Below are positions 37,368-46,438 of a DNA stretch of 47,472 bases, one piece after another. Each line of letters begins with the position of its first letter. Position 1 is the stretch's first letter. Below the pieces are notes generated by a model, which ran no database searches, had not been told where the DNA came from, and saw nothing but the letters and a program-made list of their open reading frames with translations. The DNA is from an uncultured Acidobacteriota bacterium. Lineage in GTDB: Bacteria; Acidobacteriota; Vicinamibacteria; Vicinamibacterales; CAVVIG01. Both the position numbers and the translations under genes were made by a program. The stretch covers positions 1-47,472 of the forward strand of contig CADEDC010000017.1 of NCBI GenBank assembly GCA_902825985.1, in the 5' to 3' direction.

Positions 37368-37421
37368 AGGCAACCTTGCGGCGACAGGTGCGCGGCTCGT
37401 CGCCAAGGGAGCTTAATTCAG

Positions 37422-37436
37422 TGGCGCACTTAATGC
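37422..37436 (+). promoter_or_regulatory. possible sigma-54 promoter of second universal stress gene
   Basis: TGGCGCACTTAATGC keeps the GG-N10-GC spacing with TGGC and TGC, but deviates at other positions. The predicted start (about 37448) would leave only about 5 bases before the ATG, so confidence is modest. Confidence 0.45.
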
Positions 37437-37452
37437 TAACGTCTATCGCATC

Positions 37453-38376
37453 ATGCCGCCACGTCGCCGCCAGCCGTTTGCCAGCGTCCTCTGCCCGGTC
37501 GATTTCTCGGTTCATGCCAAAGCTGCGCTGCAGTACGCGGCGGCCGTCGCCAACCGCGCTGCCGGTGCTCTGTCAGTCCTCTACGTCAACGACCCGTTCC
37601 TGGTCGCCGCGGCGGCAGCCGCCTACGACGAAAAAGCGCTCGCTTCTCAAAGTGCGGAGGAACTGGCGCGCTTCATCACCAAAACCGTCGGGGTGCGCGC
37701 CGGTGGTCAGCGGATCGCCGCATCGGTGGCCCTCGGACAGCCGGCGGTGGAAATCCTGAAGGCGGTCCGACGCACCAGGGCCGACCTGATCGTCGTCGGC
37801 TCGGAAGGCCTGAGCGGCGCTTCCCGTCTCTTCTTCGGATCGACGACGGCGCGCCTGCTGAACGGCACTCCGGCACCGGTGCTCGCGGTGCCGCCGGCCG
37901 TCCCGGCGACGGTGAAAGCCGGTGACTGGCCCGGACCGCGGGTGCTCGCAGCCATCGACCTGGGCCGCGAGGCCGCCGCTGACGTGGCCGCCGCCGCGGC
38001 GGTCGCGCGCTGGTTCGGCGCCCGTCTGTCGCTGGTCCACGTCGTCGAGAAGACGCGGATCCCGACCTGGCTGTCGCTGAACCGGACCGCGCACGATCGG
38101 TCGCGCATGGCCGCGGCCCGCGTCCGCCTCGGACGGCTGGCGAAAAGCGCCGGTGCCCGCGGGTTTGCGGACGCCCACGTCTTCGTCGGCGACCCGGCCG
38201 AACAGATCGCGGCGCTGGCGAACGACCTCGGCGCCGGACTGGTGCTCCTGACGCTGCGCGGCGACGACCGTCTGTTCGGCGACCGCAAGGGTGCCACGAC
38301 CTACCGCGTCGTCTGCAACGCCGGCACGCCGGTCCTGGCGGTGCCCGCCGGCTGGATGCTGCCGACCGCCGGCTGA
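37453..38376 (+). CDS. tandem universal stress protein, second domain degenerate
   Basis: 307 residues with two UspA-like domains. The first (1-150; FASVLCPVDFSVHAKAALQY) has the full ATP signature GSEGLSGASRLFFGS. In the second (155-307; RVLAAIDLGREAAADVAAAA) it is degenerate (LRGDDRLFGDRKGA), so only one domain should bind ATP, unlike the Usp at 30.7-31.6 kb. No internal start fits better than ATG 37453, although it lacks a ribosome site. It is followed by the repeat-containing leader of the pentahaem cytochrome. Confidence 0.9.
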   Translation: MPPRRRQPFASVLCPVDFSVHAKAALQYAAAVANRAAGALSVLYVNDPFLVAAAAAAYDEKALASQSAEELARFITKTVGVRAGGQRIAASVALGQPAVEILKAVRRTRADLIVVGSEGLSGASRLFFGSTTARLLNGTPAPVLAVPPAVPATVKAGDWPGPRVLAAIDLGREAAADVAAAAAVARWFGARLSLVHVVEKTRIPTWLSLNRTAHDRSRMAAARVRLGRLAKSAGARGFADAHVFVGDPAEQIAALANDLGAGLVLLTLRGDDRLFGDRKGATTYRVVCNAGTPVLAVPAGWMLPTAG

Positions 38377-38416
38377 CCCACCGATCCCCCGTGCCGCATC
38401 CCCGGGGTGTCGCGCC

Positions 38417-38458
38417 GAGGCGGCCGCACCGAGACGGCCGCACCGAGACGGCCGCGCC
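38417..38458 (+). repeat. three tandem 14-bp repeats upstream of cytochrome gene
   Basis: The unit gagacggccgcacc occurs three times in a row, with single changes in copies 1 and 3. The array lies 69-110 bp upstream of the sigma-54 element at 38527 and just before the palindrome at 38472, in the usual range of enhancer sites. Binding is inference. Confidence 0.75.
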
Positions 38459-38471
38459 GCCGCTCCCCCGG

Positions 38472-38487
38472 CGTCGGGAATCCGTCA
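38472..38487 (+). promoter_or_regulatory. putative enhancer palindrome CGTCGG-GAAT-CCGTCA
   Basis: It differs at only 2 of 16 positions from the site before the OsmC gene and lies 39 bp upstream of the sigma-54 element. Confidence 0.6.
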
Positions 38488-38526
38488 CCTGGCAGCGGGC
38501 GGGCGGACTTTGCCAACGGATTCGGG

Positions 38527-38541
38527 TGGTATAGGCTTTGC
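38527..38541 (+). promoter_or_regulatory. sigma-54 promoter of the pentahaem cytochrome gene
   Basis: TGGTATAGGCTTTGC has TGG at -24, TTGC at -12 and exact spacing. Predicted start about 38553 gives a leader of about 55 bases with a GGGAAGGG ribosome site. Confidence 0.7.
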
Positions 38542-38607
38542 GCCAGCTCGCAGCGCGGGGATATCCCGCTCGGCACCAATCGCAACACAACACATGGGAA
38601 GGGTCGT

Positions 38608-39366
38608 ATGCGGCCTCTGATGTCTGGTCTCATCCTTCTGGGCACGTTCCTCATGGCAGGAACGGCCTACGCGCAACAGGACAGCCGCTGCGCCGACTGT
38701 CATTTCGCGCGTCCCGATGCGCCAGCGCAGCAGCATCTCCGGGAATGGGATCGTTCTCCCCATGGCCGGAACAACGTTGGTTGCCAGAAGTGCCACGGCG
38801 GCAACGAGTCGACGACCGAGCCGTTCATCGCTCACCGAGGCATCTTGTCGCCATCCAATCCCGACAGCCCGGTCAACCGGGTGAAGCTGCCGGCGACCTG
38901 CGGCAGCTGCCACGTCGGTCCGTACGTCGCCTTCCAGGACAGCCGGCACTACCAGCTGCTTCAGGGCGGCGATCATCGCGGCCCCACCTGCTCGACCTGC
39001 CACGGCGAAGTCGACGCCAATCTGCTGTCGCCCAAGTCGCTGGAGGCGCGGTGCAACGAATGTCACGGCGAGAAGGGCACGGCACCGCGAAGTGCCCGCG
39101 CCAGCGAGGTCCGGCAGCTGTATGACGGCCTGCACGTGGTCCGCGAACAGATCAAGCTCGCCGAGGGCTTCATCAAGCGCGTCAGCGACCGGGCGCGCCG
39201 GCAGGAACTGCAGGACGAGCTCGATCAGGCCAAGGTACCGCTGACCCGGGCCATCAACGCCGGTCACAAGTACGTCTACGACGACCTGCAGGCATCGCTG
39301 GCGACCGCGCAGCAGCGGGCTGAAGCGCTGCTCGCCAGGCTCGCCAACCAGCCCGCCAGACGATGA
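38608..39366 (+). CDS. periplasmic pentahaem c-type cytochrome
   Basis: 252 residues. A signal peptide (1-23) is followed by five CxxCH haem sites: CADCH, CQKCH, CGSCH, CSTCH and CNECH, with further His available as distal ligands (for example SPHGRNN, AHRG, SRHYQ). The C-terminal third (about 165-250) has no haem sites and is helical (VREQIKLAEGFIKRVSDRARRQELQDELDQ), probably a helix bundle or dimerisation region. It should carry electrons in the periplasm, perhaps towards an extracellular or alternative acceptor; no cognate reductase is adjacent. Its stop overlaps the next gene's start (ATGA). A sigma-54 element, a palindrome and a 14-bp repeat array precede it. Confidence 0.88.
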   Translation: MRPLMSGLILLGTFLMAGTAYAQQDSRCADCHFARPDAPAQQHLREWDRSPHGRNNVGCQKCHGGNESTTEPFIAHRGILSPSNPDSPVNRVKLPATCGSCHVGPYVAFQDSRHYQLLQGGDHRGPTCSTCHGEVDANLLSPKSLEARCNECHGEKGTAPRSARASEVRQLYDGLHVVREQIKLAEGFIKRVSDRARRQELQDELDQAKVPLTRAINAGHKYVYDDLQASLATAQQRAEALLARLANQPARR

Positions 39367-40604
39367 CGGAGCTGCCGCTGGGGGTGGCGGTGGCCGCCCT
39401 GGGCGGCCTCGCCATCGGCCTCGAGCGGCAGTGGTCGGGGCATGCCAGCGGACCGAATGCCCGGTTCGCCGGCATTCGCACGTTCGCGCTGCTGGGCGGC
39501 GCGGCCGGCCTCGCCGGCTGGCTGTGGGCGCTGGATGCCAGGCCGCTCGCCGCCCTGCTCCTGGCCACCGCCGCCGCCCTGATTGTCGCAGCCTATGCGG
39601 CGGCCAGCCGCACCGACGTCGACGCCACCACCGAGGTCGGCGCCCTCGTGGTCCTCGCCGCCGGGGTCGCCGCCGGGCTCGGACACCTGACCATGGCCAG
39701 TGCCGTGATCGCCGTCACGACATTGATCCTGATCGAGAAGTCGACCCTGCACCGCTTTGCAGCGCGGCTCGACGACGAGGGGTTGCGCGCGGCGGTCCGC
39801 TTCGCCGTGATGGCGATGGTGGTGCTGCCGCTGCTGCCGACCGGACCCTACGGTCCGGGGGGCGTCGTGCGCCCGCGCGAGCTCTGGCTGCTCGTCCTTT
39901 TCTTCTCCGGTCTCAGCTTCACCGGCTACCTCGCCGGCCGCGCCATCGGACCACGCCATGGCTACTCGGTGACCGGCCTGCTCGGCGGGCTCATCTCCTC
40001 GACGAACGTCACCTTCACATTCGCCCGGACCAGCCGGACCAATCCCGCCATCGGACAGCCGCTGGGCATCGGCGCCGTCGCCGCGTGCACCGTGCTCTTC
40101 GTCCGCGTCGGCATCGCCGTCTTGGTTCTGCAGCCGGCCCTGTTGCGCCCGCTGGCCTGGTACCTGGTCGCGCCGTTCGTCCTGGGCGTCGTCGCGTTCC
40201 TCGCCGGCCAGCGCCAGTCGGACCCGGACGCGGCACCGGCCGCCCCGCCGCGCAACCCGCTGCAGCTGGGCGCCGCGCTGCAGATGGCGCTCCTGTTCCA
40301 GGTCGTGCTCGTCGCCGTCGCGCTCGCCCGCCGGCAATGGGGGGACGCGAGCGTCGTGTGGTCCGGCGCGGTGCTCGGACTCACCGACGTCGATGCGCTG
40401 ACGATCTCCATGGCGCGTGCCGCGGCGGCCGACCTGGGGCTGGACGTCGCCGCCCGCGGGATTGCGACCGGCCTGATGGCCAATACCGTCCTCAAGCTCG
40501 CAGTCGCGCTGGCGCTCGGCGAGCGGCGCTTTCGCACCGTCGTCGGGATCTGCCTGTCGGGCATGGCGGCGGCACTCGCCGGCCTGCTGGTGTTCCTGCG
40601 GTAG
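39363..40604 (+). CDS. MgtC/SapB + DUF4010 membrane protein
   Basis: 413 residues, about 12 membrane helices. The N-terminal third (1-135) is MgtC/SapB-like (GVAVAALGGLAIGLERQWSG, FAGIRTFALLGGAAGLAG); the rest is DUF4010 (GYSVTGLLGGLISSTNVTFTFAR, GLTDVDALTISMAR). This family is widespread and uncharacterised; MgtC itself affects membrane potential and ATP synthase under Mg or phosphate limitation. ATG 39363 forms a 4-base overlap with the cytochrome stop, so the two should be co-translated and under the same sigma-54 promoter. Confidence 0.88.
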   Translation: MTELPLGVAVAALGGLAIGLERQWSGHASGPNARFAGIRTFALLGGAAGLAGWLWALDARPLAALLLATAAALIVAAYAAASRTDVDATTEVGALVVLAAGVAAGLGHLTMASAVIAVTTLILIEKSTLHRFAARLDDEGLRAAVRFAVMAMVVLPLLPTGPYGPGGVVRPRELWLLVLFFSGLSFTGYLAGRAIGPRHGYSVTGLLGGLISSTNVTFTFARTSRTNPAIGQPLGIGAVAACTVLFVRVGIAVLVLQPALLRPLAWYLVAPFVLGVVAFLAGQRQSDPDAAPAAPPRNPLQLGAALQMALLFQVVLVAVALARRQWGDASVVWSGAVLGLTDVDALTISMARAAAADLGLDVAARGIATGLMANTVLKLAVALALGERRFRTVVGICLSGMAAALAGLLVFLR

Positions 40605-40683
40605 GGGCGGGGCGCGCGGCCCGCAGGTGGCGCGCGCGGGTGGCGGACGGCTCGCGCCGGGAGGGCGGCGAGCCCGGGGGGCC

Positions 40684-41739
<1,056 letters not shown>

Positions 41740-41750
41740 GTTCGGTTGCC

Positions 41751-41975
41751 TCACACGAGTCGGATTTCGCCGAACTCCGGAATCGCGCGGCGCAGGGCGG
41801 TCTCGACGCCGAGATACAACGTCATGTGGGCGCTCGGGCAGCCGGCACACCGGCCGGTCATGCGGACTTCCGCGGAGTTGCCGTCCAGCCGAACGAGCTG
41901 GATGTCACCGCCGTCCGCCTGGATGAAGGGGCGGACCCGTGTGAGAACGGATTCGATCTGGTCGGTGGTGATCAT
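41751..41975 (-). CDS. NifU C-terminal-type Fe-S scaffold protein
   Basis: 74 residues. One Nfu domain: VLTRVRPFIQADGGDIQLVRLDG, followed by CAGC (C43, C46) in the CxxC site that holds a bridging 4Fe-4S cluster, then MTLYLGVETALRRAIPEFGEI. It assembles or carries Fe-S clusters. It is the first gene of a two-gene operon with the enhancer-binding protein and has its own near-perfect sigma-54 element, which would make the pair autoregulated. It may sense iron or oxygen for the activator, but this is inference. Confidence 0.9.
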   Translation of the reverse strand: MITTDQIESVLTRVRPFIQADGGDIQLVRLDGNSAEVRMTGRCAGCPSAHMTLYLGVETALRRAIPEFGEIRLV

Positions 41976-42032
41976 GTGGGTCGTATCCTGAATGACCGCG
42001 TGAATTGCATTCGCTTTCGCCAGTGAATGGTC

Positions 42033-42047
42033 GCAACGGACATGCCA
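42033..42047 (-). promoter_or_regulatory. sigma-54 promoter of the nfu-activator operon
   Basis: The minus strand reads TGGCATGTCCGTTGC, one base from TGGCACG-N4-TTGC. Predicted start about 42021, giving a leader of about 46 bases. Confidence 0.78.
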
Positions 42048-42079
42048 GCAAGCCGTCAACGGATTTCCGGCGGAAAACC

Positions 42080-42095
42080 TTCCGGAACTCCGACA
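42080..42095 (-). promoter_or_regulatory. putative enhancer palindrome TGTCGG-AGTT-CCGGAA
   Basis: It lies 32 bp upstream of the nfu-activator -24 element and about 160 bp upstream of the divergent flavoprotein promoter, so it could serve both. Confidence 0.5.
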
Positions 42096-42165
42096 TGCGC
42101 GGTTGCGACCGGGGATAAATTCGCGCAATCTGAAAAATCCAGCAGCTCTGACATACGCCGCGCAC

Positions 42166-42181
42166 CGCCGGTGATTCGGCA
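42166..42181 (+). promoter_or_regulatory. putative enhancer palindrome CGCCGG-TGAT-TCGGCA
   Basis: A less perfect copy of the shared motif, 73 bp upstream of the flavoprotein sigma-54 element. Confidence 0.4.
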
Positions 42182-42254
42182 GCACCGCCGCGGCGCGGCG
42201 CGGCGGCGCGGCACCGGCCACGAGCGTGCCGGCCCGTTTTGCGCCGCCGCCCCC

Positions 42255-42269
42255 TGGCACTGCTCCTGC
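42255..42269 (+). promoter_or_regulatory. sigma-54 promoter of the flavoprotein gene
   Basis: TGGCACTGCTCCTGC has a perfect -24 half and CTGC in place of TTGC at -12, with exact spacing. Predicted start about 42281, 13 bases before the ATG and just before the GGGGGC ribosome site. Confidence 0.65.
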
Positions 42270-42293
42270 TGCGGAAACCGGCGGGGGCAGACC

Positions 42294-43286
42294 ATGGAGA
42301 CCGCCACATCGTACCTGGGGCTCCGGCTCGACCATCCGTTCATCGCCGGCGCATCGCCCCTGGCGGCCAGCCTCGACACCGTCCGACGGCTGGAGGACGC
42401 CGGGTGCGCGGCAATCGTCATGCACTCGCTCTTCGAGGAGCAGATCACCAGCGCCGAAGCCGGGGTGATTCGCCACATGGACCCGCTGGACGAACAGTTC
42501 GCCGCCGGACTCGCCAGCTATCCGGCGCTCACCGACTACCGCCTCGCGCCGCGCGACTACCTCGAACACCTGCGCCGCGTGAAGGCGAGCGTCCACATCC
42601 CGGTCATCGCGTCGCTCAACGGCACGTCGAGCGAGAGCTGGCTGCGCTTCGCGCGGTTGCTCGAACAGGCCGGCGCCGATGCCCTGGAGCTGAATCTGTA
42701 CGAGGTCGTGACCGACCTCAACGTCCCGGGCGTCGCGCTCGAGTCGACCCTGCGCGAGCTCGTGGTCGACCTCAAAGACGCCCTGCGGATTCCGGTGGCG
42801 GTGAAACTGTCGCCGTTCTACACCGCCTTCGGGAACGTCGCCCGGCAACTCGACCGGGCCGGCGCCGACGGCCTGGTTCTCTTCAACCGCTTCTATCAAC
42901 CCGACATCGATGTGCAGCGCCTGAGCGCCGCGCCGACGCTGGAGCTGTCTCGCAACGATGAACTGCGCCTGCGCCTGCGCTGGCTGGCCATCCTGCACGG
43001 CCGCGTGAAGGCGTCCCTGGCCCTCACCGGCGGCATCGAGACGCCGGCCGACGGCATCAAGGCGATTCTCGCCGGCGCCCACGTGGTGCAGCTCGTCTCG
43101 GCCGTGCTGCGCCACGGGCCGGACTATTTCGGAGCGATGCGGCAGGGGCTGGTGCGCTGGATGGAGTGGCAGGAGATGCGCACCCTCGACGACATGCGGG
43201 GGCGCGTCAGCCTCGCCAGCGTCGCCGACGCGGCGGCGTTCGAGCGCGCCCACTACATCCGCGCCCTTCAGAGCTGGGGTACCTGA
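42294..43286 (+). CDS. dihydroorotate dehydrogenase-like FMN flavoprotein
   Basis: 330 residues, a TIM barrel: YLGLRLDHPFIAGASPLAAS at the N-terminus, IPVIASLNGTSSESWLRFARLLEQAGADALELNLYEV in the centre, VAVKLSPFY, and the phosphate-binding end LALTGGIETPADGIKAILAGAHVVQLVSA. The order matches class 1 DHODH, but the family motif NxSCPN is replaced by NLYEVVTDLN, so pyrimidine synthesis is unlikely. Relatives of this subtype sit with universal stress and acyl-CoA synthetase genes in anaerobic-response clusters, by memory. The electron partner is unknown. It has a sigma-54 element with a good -24 half. Confidence 0.85.
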   Translation: METATSYLGLRLDHPFIAGASPLAASLDTVRRLEDAGCAAIVMHSLFEEQITSAEAGVIRHMDPLDEQFAAGLASYPALTDYRLAPRDYLEHLRRVKASVHIPVIASLNGTSSESWLRFARLLEQAGADALELNLYEVVTDLNVPGVALESTLRELVVDLKDALRIPVAVKLSPFYTAFGNVARQLDRAGADGLVLFNRFYQPDIDVQRLSAAPTLELSRNDELRLRLRWLAILHGRVKASLALTGGIETPADGIKAILAGAHVVQLVSAVLRHGPDYFGAMRQGLVRWMEWQEMRTLDDMRGRVSLASVADAAAFERAHYIRALQSWGT

Positions 43287-43389
43287 TCGTGCGGCGCCTC
43301 GCCGGGGGAGGTCACCCGCGCCGCCTCGCGTCGACCGCGCGCCCGCCCGTGACGGCATTTCGGCAGGACGGACGGACATGCAGACCCGC

Positions 43390-43405
43390 CGTCGGAATTC
43401 TCGAA
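43390..43405 (+). promoter_or_regulatory. putative enhancer half-palindrome CGTCGG-AATT-CTCGAA
   Basis: Left arm and spacer are identical to the OsmC-gene site; the right arm is degenerate. It lies 22 bp upstream of the sigma-54 element. Confidence 0.45.
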
Positions 43406-43427
43406 GAAAAGCAGGGCGGGACCCGTC

Positions 43428-43442
43428 TGGCATACGCCGTGC
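43428..43442 (+). promoter_or_regulatory. sigma-54 promoter of the acyl-CoA synthetase gene
   Basis: TGGCATACGCCGTGC has TGGCA at -24 and GTGC at -12 with exact spacing. Predicted start about 43454, leaving a leader of about 95 bases. Confidence 0.6.
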
Positions 43443-43548
43443 TCCGCGCCCATCCAGCCGTCGACTCGCAGATCGGATGCCTCATGATGGATTCACGGCC
43501 GATCGATTTCATACCGCTGACCCACCGGACCGTGATCCGGAGGACGAG

Positions 43549-46338
43549 GTGAGCACGACCATGCGTCCAGGGTCACCCCCGTTGCCCGCGGTCGCCGACG
43601 CCTCGAACCGCCTGCTGCTGCGGGATGGCAGCGTCGCCACGCTGAAACCGGCGACGCCCGACGACCGCGCCGCCGTCCGCCGCTTCTTCAACGATCTCTC
43701 CCCGGAGTCGCGACACAAGCGCTTCCTGTCGCTCGCCGACGTCAGCGACACGCTGATCGAACGGTTGTGCGCGGTCTGCGATCCGGCCGACGCGGTCACG
43801 CTCATCGCGTGGCGCCAGGTCGAGCACGACACGCGACCGATTGCCGTGGCATCCTACGCCGCGATCGCCGGTGGCCAGACGGCGGAAGTGGCGTTCGCGG
43901 TCGACGACCGCTTCCAGGGTCGCGGCCTCGCCACCGCCATGCTCGAACGGCTCGCCGGCATCGCCGGGTCGCACGGGTTCCGCTGGTTCCAGGCGATGAC
44001 ATCGGTCGACAACGACGCGATGATCGAGGTCTTCCGCGACTCCGGCTTCGAGCTCCGCTCGCGCTCGGCCCAGGGCGTCGTCGACGTCCGCCTCGATCTC
44101 GCGCCGTCGACCGACGGCGTCGCCGCGATGGAAGAACGACACCGGCTCGCGACGCTGGCCTCGATGCGGCCGATTCTGCAGCCGTCGGCGGTCGCCGTCG
44201 TCGGCGTCTCGCGCGAGACCGGCGGCCTGGGCCGGCGCATCTTCGACAGCCTGCTGACGAATGGGTTCAGGGGTCCGGTCTATCCGATCAACCGCCGCGG
44301 CGGCGAGATTGCCGGACGCCCCTGCCTGACCTCGCCGCGCGATCTGCCGCCGGGCGTCGACCTCGCGGTCGTGGCCGTGCCGCAGGATGCGGTGCTGGCG
44401 GCGGTCGAAGACTGCGCGCACGCCGCCGTCCGCGCGCTCGTGATCATCAGCGCCGGCTTCGCTGAAGCCGGCGACGATGGGCGGCAGCGGCAGCGGGCAG
44501 TGGCCGACCTCGCCCGCAGCCACGGCATGCGCGTCGTCGGGCCGAATGGCATGGGCGTGCTGAATACCGACCCGGCGATCCGGCTGAACGCGTCGTTTGC
44601 CGATCGACTGCCCCCGCATGGCCGCATCGCGCTGGCGTCGCAGAGCGGCGGCCTCGGGTTGACCATCCTGCAGCTGGCCAGCGAACGACGCATCGGCATC
44701 TCGACCTTCGTCAGTCTCGGCAACAAGGCCGACGTGTCGGGCAACGACCTGCTTCAGTACGGCGAGAGCGACCCCGGCACGTCGGTCATCCTGCTCTATC
44801 TGGAATCGTTCGGCAACCCGCGCCGTTTCGCACAACTGGCCCGCCGCATCGGCCGGCACAAGCCGATCGTCGTCATCAAGGCCGGGCGGACGCACGCCGG
44901 CAGCCGCGCCGCCGGCAGCCACACCGCCGGGCTCGCCGCGAGCGAGGTCGCGGTGTCGGCATTGTTCAAGCAGTCGGGCGTCATCCGGGCCGATACGATC
45001 GACGAGATGTTCGATGTCGCCGCCTGCCTGGATCTGCAGCCGCTGCCGCCGGGCTCGCGCGTCGGCATCATCACGAACGCCGGCGGCCCGGGCATCCTCG
45101 CCGCCGACGCGTGCGAGGCCGCCGGCCTCATGGTCGCCAGCCTGTCGACCGACACCCAGACGAAGCTGCGCTCGCATCTGCTGGCACAGGCCAGCGTCGC
45201 CAACCCGATCGATCTGATCGCGTCAGCGACGCCCGAGCAGTTCCGGCACGCCATCCAGGTGATGATGGCGGCTCCCGAGATCGATGCGCTCATCGTCGTC
45301 CACACGCCGATCGACGCGGCGCATGGCGCCGCCATGGTGGATGGGATCCGCGCCGGCATCACGGCCGGACGCGCTGCCGGCGCCGTCTCCACGCCGGTGC
45401 TGGCGTGCCTGATGACCGGCCAGTCCGGCCAGCCGACGCCGCTCGACACCGGATCGGAGATGGTGCCGACCTACGCGTTTCCCGAGAACGCCGTGCGCGC
45501 GCTGGCGAAAGCCGCCGGCTACGCGCAGTGGCGCCGGGAGCCGGCCGGGCTGTTCTGGGGCTTCGACGAGATTCACGCCGGTGAAGCCCGGGCGCTGTGC
45601 CGCGAGGTCGTCGCGGCCCGCGGCGAGACCTGGCTCACCGCCGAGGAGCTCGGGCGCGTCTTGAATGCGTTCGGCCTGCCGATGGCGGCCGGCGCCGTCG
45701 CCCGTTCGGACGACGAAGCGGCGGCGATTGCGTCGATCTTCGGATTCCCGGTCGTGCTGAAGCTGGCGCATCCCCAGGTGATTCACAAGACCGACGCGAA
45801 TGTCGTCCGCCTGAATCTCACGACGGAGAAGGCCGTGCGCGCAGCGTTCAGCGACGTCGCCCGCATCGCGGCAACCGTGGCCGAGCGGCCGCTCGCGCCG
45901 GGCGCGGTGGGGGTCCTGCTGCAGCCGATGTTCACCGGCGTCGAGACGCTCGTCGGCCTCACCGAGGATCCGAATTTCGGTCCGCTCGTTGCGTTCGGAC
46001 TGGGCGGCGTATCGGTGGAGGTGCTGCGCGACGTCGCCTTCCGGATAGCACCGCTGACCGACAGGGACGCCGACGCCCTGCTGCGCGGCGTCCGCGGCTA
46101 CCAGTTGCTGCAGGGCTACCGCGGACGGCCGGCGTGCGACGTCGAGGCGCTGCGCGAGGTACTGCTGCGGGTGTCGCTCATCGGCCAGCACGTGCCGGAA
46201 ATCGTCGAACTCGATCTGAATCCCGTGATCGCCCTGCCCGACGGTCATGGCTGCCGCATCGTCGATGCCCGGGTGCGGGTCGCCGGCCGGTCGCCAACCG
46301 GCACGGCCGTGCCGGCGGCGCCGCCCCAGGCGCCCTAG
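43549..46338 (+). CDS. GNAT acetyltransferase fused to ADP-forming acyl-CoA synthetase
   Basis: 929 residues. The N-terminal GNAT domain (about 20-185) has the acetyl-CoA loop QGRGLA (123-128). A CoA-binding Rossmann domain follows (205-330; PSAVAVVGVSRETGGLGRRI), then the succinyl-CoA-ligase-like domain (350-660) with GSHTAGLA, whose His458 is the phosphohistidine site of active ADP-forming synthetases. Last comes an ATP-grasp domain (about 690-915). The order is the reverse of enterobacterial Pat, whose catalytic His is lost. Because His458 remains, this protein may both make ATP plus acetate from acetyl-CoA and acetylate proteins. GTG 43549 was chosen because GGAGG lies 5 bases before it; ATG 43561 is 17 bases away. 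Confidence 0.9.
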   Translation: MSTTMRPGSPPLPAVADASNRLLLRDGSVATLKPATPDDRAAVRRFFNDLSPESRHKRFLSLADVSDTLIERLCAVCDPADAVTLIAWRQVEHDTRPIAVASYAAIAGGQTAEVAFAVDDRFQGRGLATAMLERLAGIAGSHGFRWFQAMTSVDNDAMIEVFRDSGFELRSRSAQGVVDVRLDLAPSTDGVAAMEERHRLATLASMRPILQPSAVAVVGVSRETGGLGRRIFDSLLTNGFRGPVYPINRRGGEIAGRPCLTSPRDLPPGVDLAVVAVPQDAVLAAVEDCAHAAVRALVIISAGFAEAGDDGRQRQRAVADLARSHGMRVVGPNGMGVLNTDPAIRLNASFADRLPPHGRIALASQSGGLGLTILQLASERRIGISTFVSLGNKADVSGNDLLQYGESDPGTSVILLYLESFGNPRRFAQLARRIGRHKPIVVIKAGRTHAGSRAAGSHTAGLAASEVAVSALFKQSGVIRADTIDEMFDVAACLDLQPLPPGSRVGIITNAGGPGILAADACEAAGLMVASLSTDTQTKLRSHLLAQASVANPIDLIASATPEQFRHAIQVMMAAPEIDALIVVHTPIDAAHGAAMVDGIRAGITAGRAAGAVSTPVLACLMTGQSGQPTPLDTGSEMVPTYAFPENAVRALAKAAGYAQWRREPAGLFWGFDEIHAGEARALCREVVAARGETWLTAEELGRVLNAFGLPMAAGAVARSDDEAAAIASIFGFPVVLKLAHPQVIHKTDANVVRLNLTTEKAVRAAFSDVARIAATVAERPLAPGAVGVLLQPMFTGVETLVGLTEDPNFGPLVAFGLGGVSVEVLRDVAFRIAPLTDRDADALLRGVRGYQLLQGYRGRPACDVEALREVLLRVSLIGQHVPEIVELDLNPVIALPDGHGCRIVDARVRVAGRSPTGTAVPAAPPQAP

Positions 46339-46366
46339 CTGGCGTGTCGGCGCCCGACAGCAGACA

Positions 46367-46398
46367 GCAAAAGGCCGGGTGGGAACCCGGCCTTTTGC
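46367..46398. terminator. bidirectional intrinsic terminator
   Basis: A perfect 14-bp stem (GCAAAAGGCCGGGT and its complement) with a GGGA loop sits in the 100-bp gap between two convergent genes. The A4 and T4 edges of the stem provide a short U-run in both directions. Confidence 0.9.
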
Positions 46399-46438
46399 TC
46401 GTTCTGATTGATGTGCCGTCAGGGCAGACGGCCACCGC

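Larger units (their letters stand above)
41976..42293. promoter_or_regulatory. 318-bp divergent control region with two sigma-54 promoters
   Basis: It contains outward-facing sigma-54 elements for the Nfu-activator operon (42033-42047, minus) and the flavoprotein gene (42255-42269, plus). Between them lie two palindromes (42080-42095, 42166-42181), a 13-bp inverted repeat TTTCCG-G-CGGAAA (42064-42076) and a low-complexity CG-rich run near 42190-42215. No gene was seen. Confidence 0.6.

Noticed and set aside
42190..42215. CG-rich low-complexity run as a possible repeat array
   Set aside because: Short irregular CGGCG runs without a fixed unit; expected in DNA of this composition.
43287..43548. 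Small plus-strand frame ending at 43552 upstream of the acyl-CoA synthetase
   Set aside because: It overlaps the end of the flavoprotein gene out of frame, has no ribosome site, and covers the promoter and enhancer sites.
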